A program made the translations under genes and the position numbers. A stretch of 64,000 nucleotides of DNA, from assembly GCF_032163505.1 (NCBI RefSeq), contig NZ_CP134147.1, positions 1,330,501-1,394,500 on the forward strand. The letters run 5' to 3'. Under the pieces are notes generated by a model that worked only from the letters and a program-made list of their open reading frames with translations, did no database searches and had not been told where the DNA came from. Source of the stretch: Streptococcus parasanguinis. GTDB lineage: Bacteria > Bacillota > Bacilli > Lactobacillales > Streptococcaceae. Every line of letters starts with the position of its first letter. Within the stretch, counting starts at the first letter, position 1. Below are positions 54,398 through 63,362 of this stretch, piece after piece.

Positions 54398-57082
54398 TTA
54401 AATGGCATTTTTATCTTTTCCAAGTGCACGTTGAACGGCTTTGACAATCTCAACGAGAACAACAATCAAGAGCGAACCAATCATAACAGCTAACCATTGT
54501 GTCAAGCTTAAATGAGACACATGGAAGAGTTTGTTAAATCCAGGGACAATAATGGTCGCCATCAAGAGAACAAAGGCAACTGGAATCGACCAGTTAAAGG
54601 TCTTGTTCTTGAAGAGTCCCACTTTAAAGATGGATTGGTAAACCGATTTAACGTTAAAGGCATGGAGCAATTGGATCAAACCAAGAGTTGCAAAGGCCAT
54701 GGTCAAAGCATCTGCATGGATTTCGGCACGAGTCGCATGTTCTGGAGAGAGTAAGGCCCAGCCATAAACACCAAGAACTAGCATGGTTTGGAAGATTCCT
54801 TGATAAAGAATGGCTCCGAAGACCCCACCGTCAAAGAAGTTAGATTTACGTCCACGAGGTTTGTGGGTCATAACACCTGGCTCAGCTGGTTCCACACCAA
54901 GAGCGATGGCTGGAAGAGTATCGGTTACCAGGTTAATCCAGAGAAGATGTACTGGTTGCAACACATCCCAACCAAAGAGGGTTGCAAAGAAGATGGTGAA
55001 GACCTCAGCCATATTGGCAGACAAGAGGTATTGGATAGATTTTTGGATATTGGAGAAGACCTTACGTCCTTCTTCTACCGCTACGATAATGGTTGCAAAG
55101 TTATCATCTGCAAGGACCATGTCTGAAGCTCCCTTAGAAACTTCTGTACCTGTAATCCCCATACCGATACCGATATCAGCTGTCTTAAGTGATGGTGCAT
55201 CGTTGACCCCATCCCCTGTCATGGCAACAACTTTTCCTTCATTTTGCCAAGCTTTCACGATCCGAACCTTGTGTTCAGGTGATACACGCGCATAGACAGA
55301 GTATTGTTTGAATACTTTTTGGAATTCTTCGTCAGAGAGTTCGTTCAACTCAGCCCCTGTGAAGACATGGTCTTCTGTATCATTTGGATCGATGATTCCA
55401 AGACGTTTAGCAATCGCCTCTGCTGTATCTTGGTGGTCACCCGTGATCATGATCGGACGGATACCCGCTTCCTTAGCGACACGGACAGCTTCTGCTGCTT
55501 CTGGACGCTCAGGGTCAATCATGCCGACCAAACCAGAGAAGATCAGGTCAGACTCAACAATTTCAGACTCCAAAGTTGGAATTTCCTTGCTTGTCTTATA
55601 AGCCATCATCAAGACACGAAGGGCTTGTTTAGCCAAGTCTTTGTTGGTAGCAAGGATAGCTTTCTTATCTTCATCCGTGATAGGACGAACTTCCCCATTG
55701 ACTTCAATACGCGTCACACGTTTAAGCAATTGGTCAGGCGCACCCTTGACAGCGATAAAGTATGAACCATCTGCTTCCTTGTGGATGGTAGACATGAGTT
55801 TACGATCAGAGTCAAATGGCAATTCAGCCACACGAGGCTCATCCTTCAAGACTTCACGAACGTCAAAGTTGTGGTCCAAACCAAACTGTACCAAAGCAGT
55901 CTCTGTTGGGTCCCCAATCAACTTGCCAGATGGATCCACCTTGGTATCATTGGCAAAGTTCATGATGCGAAGCGTATTGTTGCTTGCTCCAATTTCGGTT
56001 GCTGCACTTTGTAATTGACCGTTGGTATAGACTTTTTCAACCGTCATTTGGTTCATGGTCAAAGTACCTGTTTTATCAGATGCGATGATTTCTGTTGAAC
56101 CAAGTGTTTCAACGGCTGGCAATTTACGAACAATCGAATTGCGTTTGGCAAGGGTTGTTGTTCCCAAAGAAAGAACGATGGTTACAATGGCAGGAAGTCC
56201 TTCTGGAATGGCCGCAACCGCAAGGGCTACCGCAACCATCAAGCCTTCCAATGGATGCTCTCCACGAACGAAGACACCAACTAAGAAAGTAATGACCGCA
56301 ATCACAACAATTAAGTAAGTCAAGGCTTTAGAGAGTTGTTCCAAGCTTTGCTTCAATGGTGTTTCAGTCTCATCGGCATTAGCCAACATATCTGCAATCT
56401 TACCAACTTCTGTATACATACCCGTGTTGGTCACGACCCCTATACCACGACCATAGGTTACGTTTGAGTTTTGATAACCCATGTTAACACGATCCCCGAT
56501 ACCAGCATCTGCTTCAACAAGTCCTGTCACATCTTTTTCTACTGGCACAGACTCCCCTGTAAGAGCTGCTTCTTCGATCTTAAGAGAAGCTGCTTCCAAC
56601 AAGCGCATATCAGCAGGAACCACATCTCCAGCTTCCAGAAGAACGATATCACCCGGGACCAATTCTTTGGAATCAATTTCAATCACGTGACCATCACGGC
56701 GGACACGCGCTAATGGACTAGACATGTTTTTCAGTGCTTCGATAGCTGCTTCTGCTTGTCCTTCTTGGTAGACACCAAAGGCTGCGTTCAAAACAACAAC
56801 GGCTAAGATGATCATGGCATCTGTAAAGCCGTCCATTCCTTCTGTAATCACAGAGAGAGCTGCGGCGATCAGCAAGATGATGATCATCAAATCTTTAAAC
56901 TGATCGATAAACTTAGACAAGAGGCTACGTTTTTCACCTTCGTCCAGTTCATTATGACCATAAGTCGCCAAACGTTCTTGAGCTTGAGCAGTTGACAAGC
57001 CTTCAATTGAAGAGTCCAACTCCTTTAGAACTTCTTCTTTACTCTGTGTATAAAACAAAGCTTTATTTTGTTCTTTTGACAA
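54398..57082 (-). CDS. mgtA: P-type cation-exporting ATPase (MgtA/CaxP; Mn2+/Ca2+ efflux)
   Basis: The 894-residue ATPase has the phosphorylation motif SDKTGTLTMNQ, the TGES loop (ALTGESVPVEK), the nucleotide motif KGAPDQLL, the hinge TGDGVNDAPSLKTADIGIGMG and ten membrane segments including PEGL (AIPEGLPAIV) in TM4. This is type IIA, calcium-pump-like. In pneumococcus the homolog exports Ca2+ and Mn2+, and its mRNA carries a Mn2+ riboswitch, which is also present here. Translation begins at a TTG (57082) preceded by AAGGAGG eight bases upstream; an ATG reading from 57127 starts inside the terminator region. Confidence 0.92.
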   Translation of the reverse strand: MSKEQNKALFYTQSKEEVLKELDSSIEGLSTAQAQERLATYGHNELDEGEKRSLLSKFIDQFKDLMIIILLIAAALSVITEGMDGFTDAMIILAVVVLNAAFGVYQEGQAEAAIEALKNMSSPLARVRRDGHVIEIDSKELVPGDIVLLEAGDVVPADMRLLEAASLKIEEAALTGESVPVEKDVTGLVEADAGIGDRVNMGYQNSNVTYGRGIGVVTNTGMYTEVGKIADMLANADETETPLKQSLEQLSKALTYLIVVIAVITFLVGVFVRGEHPLEGLMVAVALAVAAIPEGLPAIVTIVLSLGTTTLAKRNSIVRKLPAVETLGSTEIIASDKTGTLTMNQMTVEKVYTNGQLQSAATEIGASNNTLRIMNFANDTKVDPSGKLIGDPTETALVQFGLDHNFDVREVLKDEPRVAELPFDSDRKLMSTIHKEADGSYFIAVKGAPDQLLKRVTRIEVNGEVRPITDEDKKAILATNKDLAKQALRVLMMAYKTSKEIPTLESEIVESDLIFSGLVGMIDPERPEAAEAVRVAKEAGIRPIMITGDHQDTAEAIAKRLGIIDPNDTEDHVFTGAELNELSDEEFQKVFKQYSVYARVSPEHKVRIVKAWQNEGKVVAMTGDGVNDAPSLKTADIGIGMGITGTEVSKGASDMVLADDNFATIIVAVEEGRKVFSNIQKSIQYLLSANMAEVFTIFFATLFGWDVLQPVHLLWINLVTDTLPAIALGVEPAEPGVMTHKPRGRKSNFFDGGVFGAILYQGIFQTMLVLGVYGWALLSPEHATRAEIHADALTMAFATLGLIQLLHAFNVKSVYQSIFKVGLFKNKTFNWSIPVAFVLLMATIIVPGFNKLFHVSHLSLTQWLAVMIGSLLIVVLVEIVKAVQRALGKDKNAI

Positions 57083-57114
57083 AATAATTTCCTCCTTATA
57101 GCTTTCTACTAGGT

Positions 57115-57239
57115 CTCTTTTGCACAAAAAAGAGACCTGTTTGAAAAAACAAGTCTCGCCGTTTAATATAGTGCCGGAAATAATTTCGTAATGACGACAC
57201 TATCGCGGAAAACCGCCAGCTACTCCCTTGAGTGGTTTT
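57115..57239 (-). ncRNA. yybP-ykoY manganese riboswitch upstream of the P-type ATPase
   Basis: On the minus strand, the two conserved loop sequences are present: CAAGGGAGTAGCTG near the 5' end and GGCGAGACTT near the 3' end, separated by a hairpin region. They are followed by a terminator (GAGACTTG / CAGGTCTC with T-run, about 57125-57157) that shares bases with the second conserved loop. Mn2+ binding is expected to prevent termination and switch on export. Confidence 0.88.
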
Positions 57240-57261
57240 ATTATACCATTTTTATAGAATA
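57240..57261 (-). promoter_or_regulatory. Promoter of the Mn riboswitch-mgtA unit
   Basis: On the minus strand, extended -10 TGG-TATAAT (-10 at 57240-57245). A TTGCTT about 16 bases upstream may be the -35. Confidence 0.6.
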
Positions 57262-57294
57262 AAGCAAGCGGGATCTCTAATAATTTAATGAGGT

Positions 57295-57678
57295 CTATTC
57301 TTCCCATTCCACCAGTAATTGATAATTGGCAAATTCCTGTTCTCCATCGAGTGTTAACAAGCGATAAGAAATTTGCAAATGACCTGCTTCTAATTGAAAG
57401 AGGTCTGTTGTAATCAAAAACTGCTGAATGCCCATCGGAGTTGGGATGATTGCCCCACCATCTTCATTTTTGTAGAAACGCATGATGGATTTAGGACTTG
57501 AGAATCGTGTCATGACCAATTCATCATTGGAAAATTTCAAAGCAACCTTTTCATCTTCTTCATTGGTATACAAGAGATATTGAAAACCTGCTTTTTCCTT
57601 CCATTCACCTTGATAGTACTGATCAACGATTTCCATTTCTTCTCCAAATCGAATGGTATTTTGAATGCGAATCTGCAT
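57295..57678 (-). CDS. DUF1934 family protein (YwiB-like)
   Basis: The 127-residue protein is a calycin-like beta barrel: IRIQNTIRFGEEMEIVDQYY, LLYTNEEDEKVALKF, a central MRFYKNEDGGAIIPTPMG and the end FANYQLLVEWEE. The family is widespread in Firmicutes and its function is not established. AAGGAGACAAAG precedes the ATG. It is divergent from the HD phosphohydrolase gene. Confidence 0.87.
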   Translation of the reverse strand: MQIRIQNTIRFGEEMEIVDQYYQGEWKEKAGFQYLLYTNEEDEKVALKFSNDELVMTRFSSPKSIMRFYKNEDGGAIIPTPMGIQQFLITTDLFQLEAGHLQISYRLLTLDGEQEFANYQLLVEWEE

Positions 57679-57778
57679 CTTTGTCTCCTTCTCTTCTTTT
57701 CTTGCCTTACTATTCTATCAAATTTTACGCATTTTGACTGCCCCTATTAGCCTCTAGATCGCAAAATAGGCTTTTTTT

Positions 57779-57793
57779 TGCTATAATAGACCC
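57779..57793 (+). promoter_or_regulatory. Extended -10 promoter of the HD-murMN operon, probably leaderless
   Basis: TGC-TATAAT (-10 at 57782-57787) is followed by six bases and the ATG at 57794, with no Shine-Dalgarno. Confidence 0.68.
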
Positions 57794-59104
57794 ATGAATG
57801 AAAAAGTCTTTCGCGATCCCGTTCATGATTACGTTCATGTGGATCATCCCATCATTTATCAATTAATTAATAGTAAAGAATTTCAACGACTACGCCGCAT
57901 CAAACAACTGGGGACATCTGGTTTTACCTTCCACGGTGGGGAACATAGTCGTTTTTCTCACTGTCTTGGCGCCTATGAAATTTCAAGACGGATTCTGTCC
58001 ATTTTTGAGGAAAAGTATGCAGAGCAATGGAATTCTGATGAAAACTTACTGACCATGACAGCCGCCCTTCTTCATGACATTGGACATGGTGCTTATTCTC
58101 ATACCTTCGAAGGACTGTTTGGGACCGATCATGAAAAAATGACCCAGCTGATCATCACCAGTCCAGAGACAGAGGTCAATCAGATCCTCTTACAGGTAGC
58201 TCCTGATTTCCCAAATCGTGTAGCCAGCGTCATTGATCATACCTACCCCAATAAACAAGTGGTGCAATTGATTTCTAGTCAAATTGATGTGGACCGGATG
58301 GATTATTTACTGCGGGATGCCTACTTTACGGGTGCTTCCTATGGAAAATTTGACTTGACCCGTATTTTGCGCGTCATTCGACCGATTGAAAATGGCATTG
58401 CCTTCCAACAAAATGGCATGCACGCTGTCGAGGATTACGTGGTCAGCCGTTACCAAATGTATATGCAGGTCTACTTCCACCCGGCTACTCGTGCCATGGA
58501 AGTCCTCCTTCAAAATCTACTCAAACGCGCTAGAACCATTTATCCAGATCAGAAAGAGTATTTTCAACTGACTTCACCTCGCTTGATTCCATTTTTTGAA
58601 GAAGAGGTCACCATTCAAGACTACCTAAACCTAGATGACGGTGTGATGAATACCTATTTCCAAGTCTGGATGGATAGTCCGGATACCATCTTGTCTGATC
58701 TTGCTCAGCGCTATATTAATCGGAAAGTCTTTAAATCGATTCTATTTACAGAAGATAAGCGAAAAGACTTAGTAATCCTTGAAAAACTGATTAAAGAGGT
58801 TGGGTTTAATCCAACCTACTACACAGCTATTCATCAAAATTTTGACCTGCCCTACGATATTTATCGACCAGAGCTTGAAAAACCGCGGACCCAGATCGAG
58901 ATGATCCGAAAAGATGGGAGTCTCGCTGAATTGTCTCAGTTGTCTCCACTCGTCGCTGCTTTAGCAGGAACTCGCTATGGGGACAACCGCTTCTATTTCC
59001 CAAAAGAAATGCTGGAGGTTAATGGACTTTTCAGTAAGCAAGTAGAGGAATTCACTTCCTATATCACCAATGATTATTTTACAGGTGAGACGGATGTCCA
59101 TTAA
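57794..59104 (+). CDS. HD-domain phosphohydrolase (YwfO/EF1143-like, dNTPase family)
   Basis: The 436-residue enzyme carries the HD metal motif: His in GGEHSRFSHCLGAYE (about 50-64), HD in ALLHDIGHGAYSHTFEG (about 93-109) and Asp in QIDVDRMDYLLRDA (about 170). The Enterococcus homolog EF1143 hydrolyses deoxynucleoside triphosphates, so a role in dNTP pool control is likely. It has its own extended -10 promoter and appears leaderless. It overlaps the Cof phosphatase gene by 11 bases and leads an operon with murM and murN. Confidence 0.9.
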   Translation: MNEKVFRDPVHDYVHVDHPIIYQLINSKEFQRLRRIKQLGTSGFTFHGGEHSRFSHCLGAYEISRRILSIFEEKYAEQWNSDENLLTMTAALLHDIGHGAYSHTFEGLFGTDHEKMTQLIITSPETEVNQILLQVAPDFPNRVASVIDHTYPNKQVVQLISSQIDVDRMDYLLRDAYFTGASYGKFDLTRILRVIRPIENGIAFQQNGMHAVEDYVVSRYQMYMQVYFHPATRAMEVLLQNLLKRARTIYPDQKEYFQLTSPRLIPFFEEEVTIQDYLNLDDGVMNTYFQVWMDSPDTILSDLAQRYINRKVFKSILFTEDKRKDLVILEKLIKEVGFNPTYYTAIHQNFDLPYDIYRPELEKPRTQIEMIRKDGSLAELSQLSPLVAALAGTRYGDNRFYFPKEMLEVNGLFSKQVEEFTSYITNDYFTGETDVH

Positions 59105-59900
59105 ATTAGTTGCGATCGATATCGACGGTACACTTCTTAATTCAAAGAAAGAAATCACACCTTCCGTATTTGAAGCCATTCAAGATGCTAAAGCCGCAGG
59201 TGTTAAAATCGTTATCACAACAGGTCGTCCTATCGCAGGGGTCTCAAAACTTTTAAAAGAACTCCATTTGATGGATCCTGGAGACTATGTCATTACCTTT
59301 AATGGCGGTCTGGTTCAAGAAACCGCTACTGGAAAAGAACTCATCAAAGACCTTTTACATTATGAGGACTATCTCGATATCGAGGCTCTTGCTAACAAAC
59401 TCCAAATCCACTCTCATGCTATTACTAAAGACGGCATCTATACCAGCAATCGCGATATCGGACGCTACACCATTCATGAATCTCAACTGGTCAATATGCC
59501 CCTTTATTACCGGACGCCTGAAGAAGTTCGTGAGAAAGAATTTGTCAAGGCCATGTATATCGATGAACCAGATATTCTAGATGCTGCGATTGCAAAAATC
59601 CCTAAAGAATTTAAGGATCGCTTCACGATGGTCAAATCAGCTCCTTTTTATTTAGAAATTCTAAGGAAAACAACCAATAAGGGATCAGCTGTTCTTCATC
59701 TAGCTGAACGACTTGGAATCCAGCAAGAAGAAACCATGGCCATCGGAGATGAGGAAAATGACCGTTCCATGCTAGAAGTCGTGGGACATGCCGTCGTTAT
59801 GGAGAATGGCAATCCAGCTCTTAAAAAAATTGCTACAACTATCACCAAATCAAATGATGAATCTGGCGTTGCATACGCCATTAGAAAGTGGGTATTATAA
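59094..59900 (+). CDS. Cof-type HAD-IIB sugar phosphatase
   Basis: The 268-residue protein has motif I AIDIDGTLLNSKKEI (Asp8 and Asp10), motif II VITTGRPIAG, and motif III/IV TNKGSAVLHLAERLG and AIGDEENDRSMLE, with the HAD-IIB cap between about 85 and 190. Members dephosphorylate sugar phosphates or FMN. I chose the ATG at 59094, preceded by AGGTGA; the longer reading has no site. It lies between the HD enzyme and murM (3-base gap), so it is coexpressed with cell-wall branching genes. Confidence 0.9.
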   Translation: MSIKLVAIDIDGTLLNSKKEITPSVFEAIQDAKAAGVKIVITTGRPIAGVSKLLKELHLMDPGDYVITFNGGLVQETATGKELIKDLLHYEDYLDIEALANKLQIHSHAITKDGIYTSNRDIGRYTIHESQLVNMPLYYRTPEEVREKEFVKAMYIDEPDILDAAIAKIPKEFKDRFTMVKSAPFYLEILRKTTNKGSAVLHLAERLGIQQEETMAIGDEENDRSMLEVVGHAVVMENGNPALKKIATTITKSNDESGVAYAIRKWVL

Positions 59901-59903
59901 GAA

Positions 59904-61115
59904 ATGTACCATTACCAGCTAGGAATTTCTGCTAGTGAGCATGATGACTTTGTTATTCAGAGTGACCAAACCAATCTCTTACAAAGCAGCTCATGGGCAA
60001 AAATCAAAGATAATTGGGGAAATGAACGGGTTGGTTTTTATCAAGAAGACCAATTAGTCGCTGTTGCAAGCATCTTGATTCAACCCCTACCACTTGGCTT
60101 TTCCATGCTCTACATTCCTCGAGGCCCGATCATGGATTACCAAAACAAAGAGCTGGTTTCATTTGTGATCCAGTCCCTTAAAAAAATTGCCAAACAATAC
60201 AAGGCTTTGTTTGTGAAATTTGATCCAAGTCTTTTCTTGAGTAAACACTTGATTGGACAAGAACAGACGGAAGCTCCTGCCGTGCAAGCGGTGATCGACA
60301 CCTTAACTAAAGAAGGGGTTGAATGGACTGGCCGAACCAGTGATATGGCAGAAAATATCCAACCACGCTTTCAAGCGAATATCCACAAAGAGTTTTTCAT
60401 CGAGCAAGATCTTTCAAAATCTACTCGACAAGCCATCCGAACTGCTCGAAACAAAGGGATCCAAGTCCAATTTGGCGGAACCGAATTGTTAGAGGACTTT
60501 GCTTCTCTCATGAAAAAGACTGAAGCTCGTAAAAGCATTCATTTGCGTGGAAAAGACTACTACGAAAAACTACTCACAACCTACCAAGGACAATCCTACA
60601 TTACTTTGTCTACTCTAGATCTCGAAAAACGGAAAAGCTCCCTTATAAAAGATCTTGAAAAAAACAAGGCTGAGGCTGAAAAATTCACAGAAAAAACAAA
60701 GCCTGGCAAGGTTGACAATAATCAAAAAGAAAAAGAGCGGATAGAGGAAGAACTGCAATTTCTTGAACAGCATCTCCAAGCAGGTAAACAGGTCGTTCCT
60801 TTATCTGGGACCTTAACCCTTGAATTCGGTGGAACGTCTGAAAATGTTTATGCAGGGATGGATGAAGAATTCCGCCGTTACCAACCTGCTATCCTCACCT
60901 GGTATGAAACTGCCCAACACGCTTTTGATCGTGATGCTTCTTGGCAAAATATGGGGGGCATTGAAAATTCACTCGATGGTGGTCTCTATCATTTCAAATC
61001 TAAATTTAATCCTGTCATTGAAGAATTTGTTGGGGAATTTAACCTCCCAACCAGTCTACTCTATCCACTTGTAAACAAAGTCTACAAGATCCGGAAAAAA
61101 TTAAGGAGTAAATAA
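59904..61115 (+). CDS. murM: UDP-MurNAc-pentapeptide-lysine N6-aminoacyltransferase MurM
   Basis: The 403-residue FemX-family enzyme transfers Ala or Ser from aminoacyl-tRNA to the lysine of lipid II, starting the interpeptide branch. It matches pneumococcal MurM along its length: YHYQLGISASEHDDFVIQSD, SSSWAKIKDNWGNERVG, MLYIPRGPIMDY, and the C-terminal QNMGGIENSLDGGLYHFKSK. The tRNA-synthetase-like coiled-coil arm (about residues 245-300) separates the two GNAT-like halves. It is followed after 5 bases by murN. Allelic variation of murM modulates beta-lactam resistance. Confidence 0.93.
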   Translation: MYHYQLGISASEHDDFVIQSDQTNLLQSSSWAKIKDNWGNERVGFYQEDQLVAVASILIQPLPLGFSMLYIPRGPIMDYQNKELVSFVIQSLKKIAKQYKALFVKFDPSLFLSKHLIGQEQTEAPAVQAVIDTLTKEGVEWTGRTSDMAENIQPRFQANIHKEFFIEQDLSKSTRQAIRTARNKGIQVQFGGTELLEDFASLMKKTEARKSIHLRGKDYYEKLLTTYQGQSYITLSTLDLEKRKSSLIKDLEKNKAEAEKFTEKTKPGKVDNNQKEKERIEEELQFLEQHLQAGKQVVPLSGTLTLEFGGTSENVYAGMDEEFRRYQPAILTWYETAQHAFDRDASWQNMGGIENSLDGGLYHFKSKFNPVIEEFVGEFNLPTSLLYPLVNKVYKIRKKLRSK

Positions 61116-61120
61116 GTTAC

Positions 61121-62356
61121 ATGACTCTTACGACAATTTCAAAAGAAGAATTTACCTCATTTGCAAATACTGTCTCCCATCGCTCTTTTATCCAGTCTGC
61201 TGAAATGGCAGATCTGCTTGAAAAGCGAGGAAACACGGTCCAATTTATCGCTTGGAAACAAGAACATCAAGTCCAAGTGGCAGCGATCTTGTACAGTCTT
61301 CCTATGACGGGTGGTCTCCATATGGAAATCAATTCTGGTCCTCTTTACCAAGAGGAGACTATGCTAGAACCCTTCTATGCAGCTTTAAAAGACTATGCGA
61401 AAGAGAATGGGGCTATTGAACTCGTTATTAAGCCCTATGATACCTATCAAACCTTTGACAGTGACGGCAATCCAACCAGTGAAGAACAAACCCATTTTAT
61501 GGATACCCTTAAAAAATTAGGCTATCAGCATGATGGTTTAACAACAGGTTATCCAGGAGGAGAACCTGATTGGCATTATGTAAAAGACATGGAGGGCATC
61601 ACCGAAAAAAATCTTCTTACGAGCTTCAGTAAAAAAGGAAAGCCACTTGTCAAGAAAGCCAAATCTTTCGGTATTGAACTGAAACGATTAAACCGAGATG
61701 AACTGCAACTCTTTAAGGATATTACTTCCTCTACCAGTGACCGTCGCGACTATCAGGATAAGACCTTGGATTATTACCAAACTTTCTATGACAGTTTTGG
61801 CGACAATGCAGATTTCATGATCGCAACACTGAACTTCCACCATTACTACACGAATCTTGAAAAAGACCAAGGAAAACTAGCACAGAAGATTGAGAAATTA
61901 CAGAAAGATCTTGAAGTCAACCCACATTCAGAGAAAAAACAAAATCAACTTCGTGAATTCTCTAGCCAGTTTGATACCTTTGAGGTGAGAAAGAAGGAAG
62001 CGAAAGAATATATAGAAAAATATGGAGATCAAGACGTCATTCTTGCAGGAAGCCTCTTCGTCTATCTGCCACAAGAATCCACCTATTTATTCAGTGGCTC
62101 TTATACAGAATTTAATAAGTTCTATGCTCCTGCTGTTCTTCAAGAATATATGATGCTTGAAACCATCAAACGTGGTATCCCAAGATATAACTTCCTTGGT
62201 ATTCAAGGGGTCTTCGACGGCTCAGACGGTGTGCTTCGTTTCAAACAAAACTTCAACGGCTACATCGTCCGTAAGATGGGGACCTTCCGTTATTACCCAA
62301 GTCCTCTGAAATACAAACTGATTTCTCTCATTAAGAAACTATTAGGACGTTCCTAA
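61121..62356 (+). CDS. murN: Peptidoglycan branching aminoacyltransferase MurN
   Basis: The 411-residue FemX-family enzyme adds the second residue (Ala) of the branch after MurM. The characteristic SFIQSAEMADLLEKRGN, VAAILYSLPMTGGLHMEIN and PRYNFLGIQGVFDGSDGVL blocks are seen, with a coiled-coil arm at about 250-300 (LEKDQGKLAQKIEKLQKDLE). It ends the operon HD phosphohydrolase - Cof phosphatase - murM - murN, and a terminator follows. Confidence 0.92.
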   Translation: MTLTTISKEEFTSFANTVSHRSFIQSAEMADLLEKRGNTVQFIAWKQEHQVQVAAILYSLPMTGGLHMEINSGPLYQEETMLEPFYAALKDYAKENGAIELVIKPYDTYQTFDSDGNPTSEEQTHFMDTLKKLGYQHDGLTTGYPGGEPDWHYVKDMEGITEKNLLTSFSKKGKPLVKKAKSFGIELKRLNRDELQLFKDITSSTSDRRDYQDKTLDYYQTFYDSFGDNADFMIATLNFHHYYTNLEKDQGKLAQKIEKLQKDLEVNPHSEKKQNQLREFSSQFDTFEVRKKEAKEYIEKYGDQDVILAGSLFVYLPQESTYLFSGSYTEFNKFYAPAVLQEYMMLETIKRGIPRYNFLGIQGVFDGSDGVLRFKQNFNGYIVRKMGTFRYYPSPLKYKLISLIKKLLGRS

Positions 62357-62359
62357 CTC

Positions 62360-62388
62360 AAAAGACCAGCTTTGAAGCTGGTCTTTTC
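62360..62388 (+). terminator. Intrinsic terminator of the murMN operon
   Basis: AAAAGACCAGC and GCTGGTCTTTT pair around TTTGAA just after the murN stop. Confidence 0.85.
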
Positions 62389-62403
62389 TACTATAAAAAA
62401 GAC

Positions 62404-62431
62404 AAAAAAGACGAGAAATCTCTCGCCTTTT
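62404..62431 (-). terminator. Intrinsic terminator of tpiA
   Basis: On the minus strand, GGCGAGA and TCTCGTC pair around a short loop, followed by TTTTTT. Confidence 0.78.
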
Positions 62432-62439
62432 AGATGTTA

Positions 62440-63198
62440 TTATTTAACGAAGTCAAGCAATGCCAAGAAGCTTTCTGGATCAAGTGATGCACCACCCACA
62501 AGAGCTCCATCAACGTCTGGACAAGCCATGTATTCAGCAACGTTTTCAGGTTTCACTGAACCACCGTATTGAACACGTACTTTGTCAGCCACTTCTTGAC
62601 CAAAGTCAGCAGCTACAACGTCACGAACAACTTTACACATTTTTTGTGCGTCGTCTTGTGAAGCTGATTTACCAGTACCGATCGCCCAGATTGGTTCGTA
62701 TGCGATTACTGTTGAAGCGACTTGTTCTGCAGTCAATCCAGCAAGAGCAGCTGAAACTTGAGCACCTACGAATTCTGCTGCTTTACCAGCTTCGTAAGTT
62801 TCAAGGCTTTCACCACAACAGATGATTGGAAGCATACCATTCGCAAAGATTGCTTTAGCTTTTTTGTTGATATCTTCATCAGTTTCGTGGAAGTAGTCAC
62901 GACGTTCTGAGTGACCGATAACAACGTAGTCAGTACCGATTTCTTTCAAAACTTGTGGGCTAGTTTCACCTGTGAAGGCACCAGCATTTTCAAAGTAAGT
63001 GTTTTGGGCAGCAACTTTAAGGTTTGAACCTTTAGCAGCAGCAAGAACAGTTGTCAAGTCAACTGCAGGAGCTGCGATACCAGCTTCAACAAGGTCAGCT
63101 GAAGGAAGTTTTGATGCTACAGCTTCAACGAATGCTTTTGCTTCTTCTGGATTTTTGTTCATTTTCCAGTTACCAGCGATAAATGGTTTACGTGACAT
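62440..63198 (-). CDS. tpiA: Triosephosphate isomerase
   Basis: The 252-residue glycolytic enzyme interconverts dihydroxyacetone phosphate and glyceraldehyde 3-phosphate. It has [15 protein letters not shown] (catalytic Asn and Lys), GHSERRDYF (His about residue 96), [15 protein letters not shown] (catalytic Glu about 168, loop 6) and the C-terminal [10 protein letters not shown]. Length is normal and codon use is highly biased. It lies next to tuf, as in other streptococci, with its own terminator. Confidence 0.98.
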   Translation of the reverse strand: MSRKPFIAGNWKMNKNPEEAKAFVEAVASKLPSADLVEAGIAAPAVDLTTVLAAAKGSNLKVAAQNTYFENAGAFTGETSPQVLKEIGTDYVVIGHSERRDYFHETDEDINKKAKAIFANGMLPIICCGESLETYEAGKAAEFVGAQVSAALAGLTAEQVASTVIAYEPIWAIGTGKSASQDDAQKMCKVVRDVVAADFGQEVADKVRVQYGGSVKPENVAEYMACPDVDGALVGGASLDPESFLALLDFVK

Positions 63199-63296
63199 TT
63201 CACATACCTCTTTTTTCTAATTTTATACTATCTATTTTACCATAATTTTCGTCATAATGAAAGGTTGCACAAGCTCATTTTACTTTTTACCAAAAT

Positions 63297-63322
63297 AAAA
63301 ACCCCGTCTTCACGGGGTTTTC
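63297..63322 (-). terminator. Intrinsic terminator of tuf
   Basis: AAAACCCCGT and ACGGGGTTTT pair around a CTTC loop, about 40 bases after the tuf stop. Confidence 0.88.
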
Positions 63323-63362
63323 TGTCTGTCTATATAATTGTTAATCTGGGAACTAGATCGAA

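Noticed and set aside
54398..57127. ATG start of the P-type ATPase at 57127
   Set aside because: It lies in the riboswitch terminator and lacks a Shine-Dalgarno; the TTG at 57082 has AAGGAGG at good distance.
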